DNA of 64,000 nucleotides. It comes from Paraclostridium ghonii (GTDB lineage: Bacteria > Bacillota > Clostridia > Peptostreptococcales > Peptostreptococcaceae). Below the pieces are notes generated by a model. The model ran no database searches, had not been told where the DNA came from, and saw nothing but the letters and a program-made list of their open reading frames with translations. This document shows positions 26,401-35,245 of this stretch, piece by piece (position 1 is the stretch's first letter; each line of letters starts with the position of its first letter). A program made the position numbers and the translations under genes. Location: NCBI RefSeq assembly GCF_030815085.1, contig NZ_JAUSWG010000005.1; one strand, written 5' to 3'.

Positions 26401-29400
26401 TTTGTTGCATTGACTGATCCAGTATTTTTTATCATTACTGAATAACTTAAATTATCTCCAACTGTAGCATAATTTGCATTAACTGATTTTGTAAGTGTCA
26501 ATTCTCCTGTCGCAACAAATGTGTTAGTTGTGTTTGTATTCATAGTTGCACTTACTAGTTCAGTTCCTACAGTGTATTTATAGTTTATAGTAGCAAAGTT
26601 ATAAATTGTGTTATCTAAAGGTCTACTATCTATCGTAGCTTTAAAAGTTACTGTAGTTGTTGTGTTTGGTTCAATATCATTTAATTCAAATCCATTATTT
26701 GGGTTGTATCCTGTTTTTTGCTCTCCATTTACATATACAGAATCTGATATAAATGTTAAATATGAATCTAAAGTATCTATAAATTCTACAAACTCAGCTG
26801 CTACATTACCATCATTAGTTATATTTATACTAAAGTTTAAGGTATCTCCCACTTTTGCAATGCTTTTATCTACTGATTTATTTGCAGATACTATAGTGTC
26901 ATAAACATAAACAGTAGTTGTATTTGAATCTTTCGTTTTAGTCGTAGGACTTCCATTAGGATCTACATAGTAAGAATATTGTACCGTAGCTTTATTTAAC
27001 AACTCATTATTTAATGGTATTTGATCAGTTGTAACACTAAAACTAACAGTAGTTTGATGCCCTATATCTATATCATCTAAGGCAAATCCAGATTCCGGAT
27101 TATAAGTTGGTTTATTTACTCCATTTACATATACTGATCCTACATTAAATAAAGACTCTTCTTGAATCATATCTGTGAATATTAAATTTTTTAATACAGT
27201 ATTTCCTGTATTTGATATAACAAAGCTATAAGTTATTATATTATTTATTCTAACTACAGTTCTATCTGAATACTTCGTAATATTTAAATTTCCTAATCTT
27301 ATATAAGTTGTTACAGAGTTACTTGTTGTATTCCCTGATATATTGCTTCCATTTGGATCTATTTTGTATGAATAGTTTATATTTGATGTATTAGTTATAT
27401 ATCCATTATTAGGAACGGATTCTACATTTACATCAAAGCTTACGGTAACTGATGATCCTGGTGATATAGTATTTAGAGTAAATCCTGTATTAGGGTCATA
27501 ATCTGGATATTCTGTAGATCCTATTTTTACTGATCCACTTACAAACGTTGTATTATTTGGAACTAAGTCGATGAAATTAGTATCTGTTATGTTTATATTT
27601 CCATTATTAGTTATAACAGAAGTATAAGTTAATTTATCTCCTACTGTTGCATACGTTTTATTTACACTTTTGGTATTGCTTACATTTATATTTCTTACAT
27701 TTGTAGTTACATTATTACTATTTAAGCTTCCATCAATATATGGAGTCGTTGGGCTTAATTGATATTTGAAGTTAATATTAGAACTATTAATAATTTGTGG
27801 AGGGTTAGGAACACTAGTTACAGTTGCTTTAAACATTACAACAACATTTCCTCCAGGTAAAATGTCACTTATCGCAAATCCATTATTAGGATTGACATTT
27901 GGTTTGCTAGTTCCATCTACAACTACAGATCCATCCACAAATGTTGCACCATTTGGAATTAAATCTTTAAAAGTTACATTAGTTAATGGTATTGTTCCTG
28001 TATTATTTGCTATTACTTCATAATCAAGTGTATCTCCTACAACTGCATATAACTTATTCACTGACTTAGTTAATGTCGCTGAGTAAGAATTTATTGTAAT
28101 AGTTACTGTGTTACTTGTAGAAGTCTTAGATATTGGTTGTTGGTTTGGATCTATATAATAGCTATACGATGCTGTAGCATTATTTTTAACATTATTTGGG
28201 CTTGGTAAACTATCTACTTTAACTTTAAATTCAATATTTACAACCTGACCAATATTAATATTACCTAAGCTAAATCCAGATTTAGGGTTGTAACTTGGTT
28301 TATTTACTCCATTTACATATACAGATTCTAAAATAAATGATGTTTGAGATTGAAGTATATCTGCAAACATTACATTATTTGCACTAGTATTACCGTTATT
28401 AGTTACTGTAAATGAGTATGTTAAAGTTTCACCTACTCCTGCATATGTTTTGTCTACACTCTTTACAATATCTATTTGAGCGTATGGATCATACGTTTTT
28501 ACAGTATTTGAATAAACAGTTTTAGTGATAGTTGGGCTATATGGAGTTTCTTTATAACTAAGCGTAACCTCAGATGTATTTGGTATATATCCAACCGGAG
28601 TATTACTAACGATATTTGCTCCAAATACTATTGTTGCTGTATCACCAGGATGTAAATCTCCTATAGAAAACTGTACATTTGGATTATAGTCTGGATAATT
28701 TATTCCATTTATATATAAACTGCCTTGATAAAAATTCAAGAAAACACCTAAAAAGTCAACAAATTTTACATCTGTTAAACTAACAGTTCCTGTATTTTGA
28801 ATTACTGTTGTATAAACTATATAATCTCCTGGTTGAGCATATGATTTGTCTACAGACTTTGTTACTGTATATGATGCCTTATTTATAATCGTTTGAACAA
28901 TATTACTGTAAATTGTAGTTGTTAGTGTAATTCCATCAGGGTCTGGTTGATAGCTATATACTAAATCTGACTGATTATATACTATATTTGGATTAGGCAC
29001 AGAATTTACTTTCACTTCATATAAAACTTCTACAGTCCCTCCTGGGCAAATAGTACCTAATGTAAATCCTTGATTTGGATTGTATGAAGGATAACTTATT
29101 CCATTTATGCTAACTGATCCTGTAATAAATGAAGTTTCTGATTGTATACTAGATAAAAATACGGTATTTGTAGAGTTTATATTGCCATTATTTGTTATAG
29201 TTGCTTTATAGTATAAAATATCATTTATAGTTGCATAATCTTTATCAACACTCTCAACAATATTCATACATGTATAATTTGCAACAGTATCTACTTTATT
29301 AGAATCTTTTTCAGATTGTACAACACCAGTTTCAGAAGATATTTGGTATTTAAATGGAACTTGAGCTGTATTTTCTATTAAGCTATCTGGATTTATTTCG

Positions 29401-31529
29401 TTTATTAAAACTTTATACTCAACTTCAGTTGTATCTTTAGATTGGATTGGATTAGGTAATATAAATCCGTTAAATGGATTTAATGTTGGTTTCATATTTC
29501 CATTTATCTTAACGCTTCCATCGACAAATGTTGCTCCGGGTATAGGAGGTTCTAAAACTTGAACGTCTGTAGCATCTATGTTACCTGTGTTAGTTAAACT
29601 TAATGTATAAGTTACTGTATCTCCTACTTTAGGATAATTATTGTTATTACATCTTTCTCCTATTATATCTACATACTGAATAGTAGTAGGTGTAATATTA
29701 CTAAATATAGTTCTTTCTCTTAAATATCCATATTGATTAAATATATATCCAAATGTTATACAAGAAATATTATTTATTTTAGTTGAAACTGGTAATGAAT
29801 TTACACTACATTGAAAAATAATTTGTGTAGTTTCTCCAACAGCTAAATTAGGTAATACTATACCTGTTACTGGATTATAATCAACATATTCAGTTCCATC
29901 AATAATTACGCTTCCTTGTACAAATGAACAATTTATATCTATTTTATCTTGGAAAAATACATTTTGTGCTATCTCTGTTCCTATGTTTTCTATATTAATT
30001 GTGTAAGTTATATTATCTCCAACAACTGCAGTTGATTTAGATGAAGATTTTAGTATTGATAATAATCCATCTTGAACTATTATCTCTATAGTGTTAGTTT
30101 TTGCATAGTTAGTAATCGTGTCTGAGCCTGAAGTAAATTGATAGTTATAATTTACATTTTGATGTAGTAATCCACCATTTGGAACCGAGTTAACTCTGAC
30201 TGTAAAAAATACATTTTTAATCCCTTTAGCTGGAATAGTTCCTATATTTATCCCTGCAGATATATTAGCAGACGGATATGAAACTTCGTTTATAGTTACA
30301 GACCCTGGAATAAAACTTGTTGAAGAATCTATAGCTGCCGATAAAATAACATTATTTGCATCTACATTTCCATCATTTCTTACTTTTACACAGTAAACCA
30401 AAGGCTCTCCAACTTGTATGTTGTATTCCCCATCGCCATCTATATCATAAGCATCTAGTGTAGCTATCATATTAGGAGCATTTACATTTATTTGTGAAGC
30501 AACGGCTAAAAGTTGTACTCCATCTCCAGATTCGGCTGAATTTACTTGACCTGCTAATAATGTTTGATTTTGAACTAAAGTTTTAGTTATATCTACATTT
30601 GTTATATCCCATTTATTTCTAGCCCCTAGTTTTTGGATTGGAACAAATCCATCATGATTATTACTTCCATTAGTACCATTTATGTTTATTAATCCATTAT
30701 TATCACTCAATGGATTTACTAAGTTTATTAATCCTGAAAAAAAGTTGTTTCCTGGATTATTTGGCGATGTTCCAGGATTTGAATTAGGTGTATTTACTGT
30801 ATTACCTATATTGCTAAGTTGTGCAAAAGATGGTCCTGCATAAGCAAAATCATTACCATTTAGCGGTTCTCCATTTGCACAAGCTATAAATACATTTCCT
30901 TTAAGTTTAGATATATCTGAACTTGTTGTAAATCCTGAAATAGTTGTTTGTAAAGGTTCTCCAGGTTTTGCAACGGATATACCTGATAGATATATTACCT
31001 GTTGAGGTGGTAAAATATCATTTCTATAAATTACTGAAAGTGTCCATCCTGCTCTAGTATTACTTAGCCCTGTACCTGGAACACTTATAGGAACTTTTGA
31101 TACAGTGTAATCTCCAGATAAAGCATCTTGTACATATGATGTTACATCTGCAGCTCTATATCTATCTATGCTTCCTGATGTACCTGTATTAGTTTCAGCA
31201 TTTTGAGGTGCTATCTGATAACTGCCTTTTGATGTTGTAAAAGTTATAGCATCATCTTCTATAGTTCTAAGGTCTGGGGCACCTTGTATATTACTTTTTA
31301 CAGTTGAATACCATAAAAGTTCTGCATATAGTATAGTACTATTTGATAATATATTTAAATTAGCTGTACTTCCAGCTTCTGTCCAATTCCTTGTTATACT
31401 TCCATCTGGTTTTATCATATCAGATGTATTTACTCCTGTAGCTGTTGTACTTCCACATACTACAAAACTATTTCCTGTCGCTACTAATACAGCTTTATCT
31501 ATGGCTGTAAATCTGGGTGTTAACGCCAC
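23448..31529 (-). CDS. Giant DUF11-repeat protein, candidate spore-surface fibre
   Basis: A 2693-residue protein. Residues 1 to about 350 form an N-terminal domain of the kind often placed before DUF11 repeats (ILYAELLWYST, RAADVTSYV, GWTLSVIYRND), ending in an Asn/Gly-rich linker. Then come 18 DUF11 repeats of about 131 residues, each with a K-SV-K-YAT-GD-LTYT start, an F-SGSV-VNG-YP-YNP-GF- middle and a SNTVTT end. The last repeat is cut after its middle and ends VVDLC. There is no signal peptide and no LPXTG. GTG at 31529 is chosen because AGGAGGAG lies just upstream; the TTG at 31580 has a poorer site. Neighbouring SPOCS proteins suggest a role on the spore; direct function is unknown. 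Confidence 0.85.
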   Translation of the reverse strand: MALTPRFTAIDKAVLVATGNSFVVCGSTTATGVNTSDMIKPDGSITRNWTEAGSTANLNILSNSTILYAELLWYSTVKSNIQGAPDLRTIEDDAITFTTSKGSYQIAPQNAETNTGTSGSIDRYRAADVTSYVQDALSGDYTVSKVPISVPGTGLSNTRAGWTLSVIYRNDILPPQQVIYLSGISVAKPGEPLQTTISGFTTSSDISKLKGNVFIACANGEPLNGNDFAYAGPSFAQLSNIGNTVNTPNSNPGTSPNNPGNNFFSGLINLVNPLSDNNGLININGTNGSNNHDGFVPIQKLGARNKWDITNVDITKTLVQNQTLLAGQVNSAESGDGVQLLAVASQINVNAPNMIATLDAYDIDGDGEYNIQVGEPLVYCVKVRNDGNVDANNVILSAAIDSSTSFIPGSVTINEVSYPSANISAGINIGTIPAKGIKNVFFTVRVNSVPNGGLLHQNVNYNYQFTSGSDTITNYAKTNTIEIIVQDGLLSILKSSSKSTAVVGDNITYTINIENIGTEIAQNVFFQDKIDINCSFVQGSVIIDGTEYVDYNPVTGIVLPNLAVGETTQIIFQCSVNSLPVSTKINNISCITFGYIFNQYGYLRERTIFSNITPTTIQYVDIIGERCNNNNYPKVGDTVTYTLSLTNTGNIDATDVQVLEPPIPGATFVDGSVKINGNMKPTLNPFNGFILPNPIQSKDTTEVEYKVLINEINPDSLIENTAQVPFKYQISSETGVVQSEKDSNKVDTVANYTCMNIVESVDKDYATINDILYYKATITNNGNINSTNTVFLSSIQSETSFITGSVSINGISYPSYNPNQGFTLGTICPGGTVEVLYEVKVNSVPNPNIVYNQSDLVYSYQPDPDGITLTTTIYSNIVQTIINKASYTVTKSVDKSYAQPGDYIVYTTVIQNTGTVSLTDVKFVDFLGVFLNFYQGSLYINGINYPDYNPNVQFSIGDLHPGDTATIVFGANIVSNTPVGYIPNTSEVTLSYKETPYSPTITKTVYSNTVKTYDPYAQIDIVKSVDKTYAGVGETLTYSFTVTNNGNTSANNVMFADILQSQTSFILESVYVNGVNKPSYNPKSGFSLGNINIGQVVNIEFKVKVDSLPSPNNVKNNATASYSYYIDPNQQPISKTSTSNTVTITINSYSATLTKSVNKLYAVVGDTLDYEVIANNTGTIPLTNVTFKDLIPNGATFVDGSVVVDGTSKPNVNPNNGFAISDILPGGNVVVMFKATVTSVPNPPQIINSSNINFKYQLSPTTPYIDGSLNSNNVTTNVRNINVSNTKSVNKTYATVGDKLTYTSVITNNGNINITDTNFIDLVPNNTTFVSGSVKIGSTEYPDYDPNTGFTLNTISPGSSVTVSFDVNVESVPNNGYITNTSNINYSYKIDPNGSNISGNTTSNSVTTYIRLGNLNITKYSDRTVVRINNIITYSFVISNTGNTVLKNLIFTDMIQEESLFNVGSVYVNGVNKPTYNPESGFALDDIDIGHQTTVSFSVTTDQIPLNNELLNKATVQYSYYVDPNGSPTTKTKDSNTTTVYVYDTIVSANKSVDKSIAKVGDTLNFSINITNDGNVAAEFVEFIDTLDSYLTFISDSVYVNGEQKTGYNPNNGFELNDIEPNTTTTVTFKATIDSRPLDNTIYNFATINYKYTVGTELVSATMNTNTTNTFVATGELTLTKSVNANYATVGDNLSYSVMIKNTGSVNATNLTFTDLMPTATSFNSGTVVVDGIPQPTFNPINGFVLSDLTPNQYHTVTFSVHVDSLPQSGKVENTADVEFTYKLTPTDNPVTITATSNKVTTFINLGLLNLTKSVDKLYATINDILTYTISIENQGNATCSNIAFKDLIQSNASFENGSVYVNGENKPDYNPNSGFNLEDIVGYGTSTVSFKVKVNSIPPSDYTLYNSATANYNYNVDPDKTPVSKQSTSNTVSTVINVGSLNATKSVSKSYATIGDVLTYTVNILNDGNVIAKNVNFRDVIPSGLTFVTDSVTINGISHPGYNPYASFSLGDIISGDTVVVKFDATVTSLPNPSLVSNTANLTFAYRINPNGNDLYGQTNSNTVTTQINLGSLNLVKSVNKGYVTIGDTIVYTVTVTNNGNVNATDVIFTDNLQSDIIFNSGSVKIDGNIYENYDPNQGFNLGTIEPLASVTVVFTANVIQQPTHDTVLNYAVGTFNYKVNPNGQNYSKSSNSNTVYTIIIYPKLSMTKSVDKLYATLQDTLNYNVLVKNDGNTTISNLVFTDVLSNGATFKSGTVTIDGISYPNYDPIVGFNLPNNLIAGNTSLVQFSVIVNTLPSPPQVTNYATSNGVYKVDPQGDNYPISSTSNTVMTNINVGSLSNTKSVDKLYAKVNDTLTYTSTIINTGNVNATNLKFTDLLQAELSYISGTVRINNVLYPALDPTIGFDLSDLGPNQTVIVTFDAKINALPVPDYVTNTSQIQFSYKVDPNGTLSTKTQTSNSVTTNVVLGKITAVKIVDKAIATIGDILNYTITLTNVGNVIDNEVLFQDTPSTGAQFKSGTVVVNGESKPNYDPTVGFSIGDIGIGNVVIVQFSATVVSVPSSNKVTNQAVIPFKYLVDPKQSPYSDTAYSNTVTTNIAYGNLNVTKFVNKKYATIGEKLTYTITIENIGNIDATDVVFLDYTPHNSIFVLGSVTVNGVAHTDYNPSAGFNLGTMVPGQIITVVYQVQVVDLC

Positions 31530-31723
31530 AATATCTCCTCCTATTTTAATACTATATTTATAAGGTCTAATAATTTTCAAAATAACCCTTCTATATACTA
31601 TTAATACTCATCTTTTTAGTTGACTGTTTTATTTACTTTTAATGAAATTAGTTCATTTTTAATAATTTGTCGTATCACAAAGTACTTAAAATGAATATAT
31701 TTTATTAAAAAGGAGTGATTTTT

Positions 31724-34700
31724 ATGCCTTCAAATATATTAAGTATGAGTATAGATAAAACCCAAAATATTCCTATATTAATAGGCAGTACATCATCATT
31801 TGATGTAAAAATTAAAAATTTAAGTAGCTCTCAAAGATTGTATAATTTAGGTTTATTTTTAAAACTGCCTGATGGTATGGTTCTTTCTAGTTCAACTGTA
31901 GCTCAAACATCTAGTACTACTAATGCAGATAATAGCATTACTTATTCTTGGATTAATTTAAAAGATCTAGCTCCTCTTGAAATTGATTATACTTTTACTA
32001 TTACTGTAAAATGCAACACTAAATTTAAAAATGGAACTAATATTCCTTTTGGTTACACCTTTTCAGGGATTAATGTTTCTTGCCAAGTCGATACAATGCC
32101 TAGAGGAGTTTACGATATAGGAAATGAAATTTTAACACAACAATTAGCCATGTCTTTTCAAACAGTAAGATTTTATAGTACTATTTCTACCGCAAGCAAG
32201 GTATTAAAAGGAGCTGGAACATCTACTAATTTAAATGATTATACTCAAGTAAACACAGCTACTTGTAAGTTCTATAATAATTCAAATTCAACATCTTTAG
32301 TAAACATATCAATTTTGTTAGAAAACGGAATTAGATATATTGGAAATATAACTTTATCAGGTACAGATGCTTCAAAGTTTATAAACCCTACTATCAGTTT
32401 AGTAAATATAAATGGTAAAATTTACACTCAAATTTATTATGGAAATATAAATTTATCAGTAAATAGTGCTACTACTTTGACTTTTAGTTATGCTGTATGG
32501 AATCAATATGATAATAATCAAGGAAATTTTATAGTTCATGGAACTATGTTAAATATGAATATTAATATGACTTCAGCTGATCCACTCATAGTTTCAAGTT
32601 CAGATAGTACTACTAAATTTTCTGCTATGGATTTGATTATAACTACGTCTATAAGTAAAAGTTTAGTCGACGTTCAAAATATTGTAACATATACCTACGT
32701 TTATAAAGTTGGTCAGTACTACAATATTCAAAATATAGTAGTTAATTATTTTTTACCAGATGGAATATACTATATTTCTAGTTCAACTTCGCCAACTTCT
32801 GTTATTGACGATCCAATACTTCAAGGATTTAATTTAACTTATAACTTTAGTTTAGCTACTCAAAACTCTACTAAAACTATTACTATATCTTCAAAAGTTG
32901 ATAGTTATTATAGATATAAAAAAGATAATCAATCTTTAAATCTTCCAGTGGTTGCATCAGACCCATTTCTAGCTACTACAAAGATATCTGGCGTGCTTAT
33001 AGGCCCTTTATCTACTGTTACAGATAGTGCAAATGTGTCTTCTAATATTAATATAGGATCTATAACTAAACAATTTATAAAAGCTTATTATAAAAATGGA
33101 ACCCCTAAAAGTATAAATACTTTAGCTCCTGGAGATTTAGCTGAATACTTATTATCATATAATGCATCTACCTTGAAGGCCATACAAAAAGAAGTTTATA
33201 TAGACGATTTTTTCCCTCTTTCAGCAGATCCAATAAATAACTTAAACTATGTATATACAGGTTATAATCCCATAGAATCTCCTCAGCTTATAAGCCCTCA
33301 TGGGGTTGATTTTTATTACGGAGATATTCCTGGGCTATCATTTGCTACTATTAATTTTAAAGTTCCTATAGCTCAACTTGGATCATCTACTCAAAATACA
33401 AATTTAATGAAGTTAAAAGGAATAAACACATATGGATATTCATATAGTAATAGATCTCAGGTAACCTTTAATATAGGAACTCCAAATTTACAATTAACTA
33501 AATCCGTAAATGGACCTAATAAAAATGCTATAAAAGCTAATGAAATTTATACCTATTCAGTTACTATATCTAACACTAATAATCTAGGAACTGAAACAGA
33601 TGCATTTAACTTTACACTTAGTGATACCTTATCCTCATGGTTTACACTTGACTCAAGTAGCTTAAAAGTTAGCGGTTCAGGAACTTATTCTTCTATAAAT
33701 ATACAAAATAATAATGTAGTTGTAAGCATAAGTAAGCTAGCTCCTGGTCAATCCTTAACCTTAACTTATAATGTTACAATAAGCTCCGTATTAGCTCCTG
33801 GAGTTAATATAACGACTATCGCTACTAATACAAATCCTTACTCACAAGTATATGAAGAAGGTTCGACTAACTACCAATACTCTAATCTTATAAAGACTGC
33901 GTCCATTACTTTATCGTCACTAGCTATATCTCTTACAAAAACTAATATTTCAGATATATTTAAAGTTGGTTCAAACATAACATATTTAATTGGAGTAACT
34001 GTTCCTCAAGGAACGATTGCCTATGGTTTGTATTTAAAAGATACACTTCCAAGTGGTGGTCAATCTTATGTGGGTCCAACTACAAAAAACAATATCCCTA
34101 TTAACCCCACAGTTTCTTCCAATATAATAACATTACCTAGTGAAGGTACAGTTGATGCTAGACTCAGCTCACAAACTATTAATTATACTATGAAATGCCA
34201 AATTACTAATGCGAATAAAAATCTAAACTCAACAACTTCAACTCAAACAAACTCTATACAATGTTTTTATCAACAAGTTCAAGGAGGAAGTTTTTCTAGT
34301 ATTAGTAAAAGTTTGACTATAACTATAAACCATCCTAATTTAGTTATGAATTTAACTGCAATGGATAAATCAAATTCTATAATTTATAATCAAAATGCAA
34401 ATATAAATACTAATTCAATAATGCAATTTAAACTAACGTTTCAAAATAACAGCTCTATTAGATTAATAAATGGGACTATAGAAATACCTATAAGTGGCAA
34501 TTTTTTATTTTCTCAAATAAATACAACTGTATTTTGTACTGCTTCTTATAATAGTTCTTCTAAAAAAATTGTTATATTTATACCTGAGTTAGATCCTTCT
34601 ACTTCTGGATATGTATCTTTTACTGTAATCCCTATGTCTACACTTAGATCTGGAACTTCTATATCTACACAAGCTACTGCTGTATCTTATTACAACGATG

Positions 34701-35158
34701 TATCAACTTCAAAAATTTATAGTGGCGAAAAAAGCAATATAGTAACATGCATTTTACCTCCTGGTGTATCTCTTACTCCAGACCCATTAACTAAAATAAA
34801 TGATTCTACTTCATTTATAGTTACTCAACCTGGTAATACCGCCGTTATATTAGATTATTTTAAAAATACTGGGGGTGGATATGATGATTTTACTTTAACT
34901 ATACAGAAAGTAGCAATACCATATACAATCTACATTGATAACGTTAAGATAGCCGATGTTCAAAAGAATACATTATTTCAACAAACATTGCCTGAAATGT
35001 CAAACTTATCGCCTAATACAACTAAAATTATTAAAATAACTGCCTTAATTCCTTCTAGCAATACACTTGGAACTAGATATGACTTTATAGTTACTTCTAA
35101 ATCAGTTACTAGCCCTTACCCTGAGCAAACTGTATTAAATATAGATCCAAGTTATTAA
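31724..35158 (+). CDS. Large DUF11-like beta-sandwich repeat protein
   Basis: An 1144-residue protein made of about eight diverged modules like DUF11. Recognisable starts are ITTSISKSLVDVQNIVTYTY, LQLTKSVNGPNKNAIKANEI and ISLTKTNISDIFKVGSNITY, with Ser/Thr/Asn-rich beta structure throughout. There is no signal peptide, transmembrane segment or sortase motif. The ATG at 31724 is eight bases after AAGGAG, which excludes the GTG at 31715. It is transcribed divergently from the giant DUF11 gene with under 200 bases between the starts, so both may be controlled together. Probably part of the same surface structure, by inference. Confidence 0.75.
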   Translation: MPSNILSMSIDKTQNIPILIGSTSSFDVKIKNLSSSQRLYNLGLFLKLPDGMVLSSSTVAQTSSTTNADNSITYSWINLKDLAPLEIDYTFTITVKCNTKFKNGTNIPFGYTFSGINVSCQVDTMPRGVYDIGNEILTQQLAMSFQTVRFYSTISTASKVLKGAGTSTNLNDYTQVNTATCKFYNNSNSTSLVNISILLENGIRYIGNITLSGTDASKFINPTISLVNINGKIYTQIYYGNINLSVNSATTLTFSYAVWNQYDNNQGNFIVHGTMLNMNINMTSADPLIVSSSDSTTKFSAMDLIITTSISKSLVDVQNIVTYTYVYKVGQYYNIQNIVVNYFLPDGIYYISSSTSPTSVIDDPILQGFNLTYNFSLATQNSTKTITISSKVDSYYRYKKDNQSLNLPVVASDPFLATTKISGVLIGPLSTVTDSANVSSNINIGSITKQFIKAYYKNGTPKSINTLAPGDLAEYLLSYNASTLKAIQKEVYIDDFFPLSADPINNLNYVYTGYNPIESPQLISPHGVDFYYGDIPGLSFATINFKVPIAQLGSSTQNTNLMKLKGINTYGYSYSNRSQVTFNIGTPNLQLTKSVNGPNKNAIKANEIYTYSVTISNTNNLGTETDAFNFTLSDTLSSWFTLDSSSLKVSGSGTYSSINIQNNNVVVSISKLAPGQSLTLTYNVTISSVLAPGVNITTIATNTNPYSQVYEEGSTNYQYSNLIKTASITLSSLAISLTKTNISDIFKVGSNITYLIGVTVPQGTIAYGLYLKDTLPSGGQSYVGPTTKNNIPINPTVSSNIITLPSEGTVDARLSSQTINYTMKCQITNANKNLNSTTSTQTNSIQCFYQQVQGGSFSSISKSLTITINHPNLVMNLTAMDKSNSIIYNQNANINTNSIMQFKLTFQNNSSIRLINGTIEIPISGNFLFSQINTTVFCTASYNSSSKKIVIFIPELDPSTSGYVSFTVIPMSTLRSGTSISTQATAVSYYNDVSTSKIYSGEKSNIVTCILPPGVSLTPDPLTKINDSTSFIVTQPGNTAVILDYFKNTGGGYDDFTLTIQKVAIPYTIYIDNVKIADVQKNTLFQQTLPEMSNLSPNTTKIIKITALIPSSNTLGTRYDFIVTSKSVTSPYPEQTVLNIDPSY

Positions 35159-35162
35159 AACT

Positions 35163-35195
35163 AAAAAATTCGCTTGGCTCATTAAACGTAAAAAA
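35163..35195 (+). repeat. Dispersed intergenic repeat, copy c
   Basis: AAAAAATTCGCTTGGCTCAT followed by TAAACGTAAAAAAT lies five bases after a stop codon. It combines the AAAAAATTCGCTT core with the (A)CGTAAAAAA tail that is also seen at 42520-42590, 58540 and 62990. Confidence 0.5.
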
Positions 35196-35245
35196 TCCCT
35201 TATATCAAGATTATTTGTATTTAATCTTTATATAAGGGATTTATA
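35191..35245. terminator. Bidirectional terminator between the DUF11-like and DUF11-SPOCS genes
   Basis: AAATCCCTTATAT and ATATAAGGGATTT pair, with a smaller nested hairpin (AAGATTA and TAATCTT) in the loop. A-runs lie on the left and T-runs on the right, between two converging genes. Confidence 0.8.

Noticed and set aside
23448..31529. CRISPR-like or satellite interpretation of the regular repeats
   Set aside because: The repeats are about 390 bases, in frame and encode DUF11 domains; there are no short direct repeats with spacers.
31600..31720. Sigma-K or sigma-E promoter for the DUF11 genes
   Set aside because: Only partial CATA-like words were seen; not good enough to annotate by eye.
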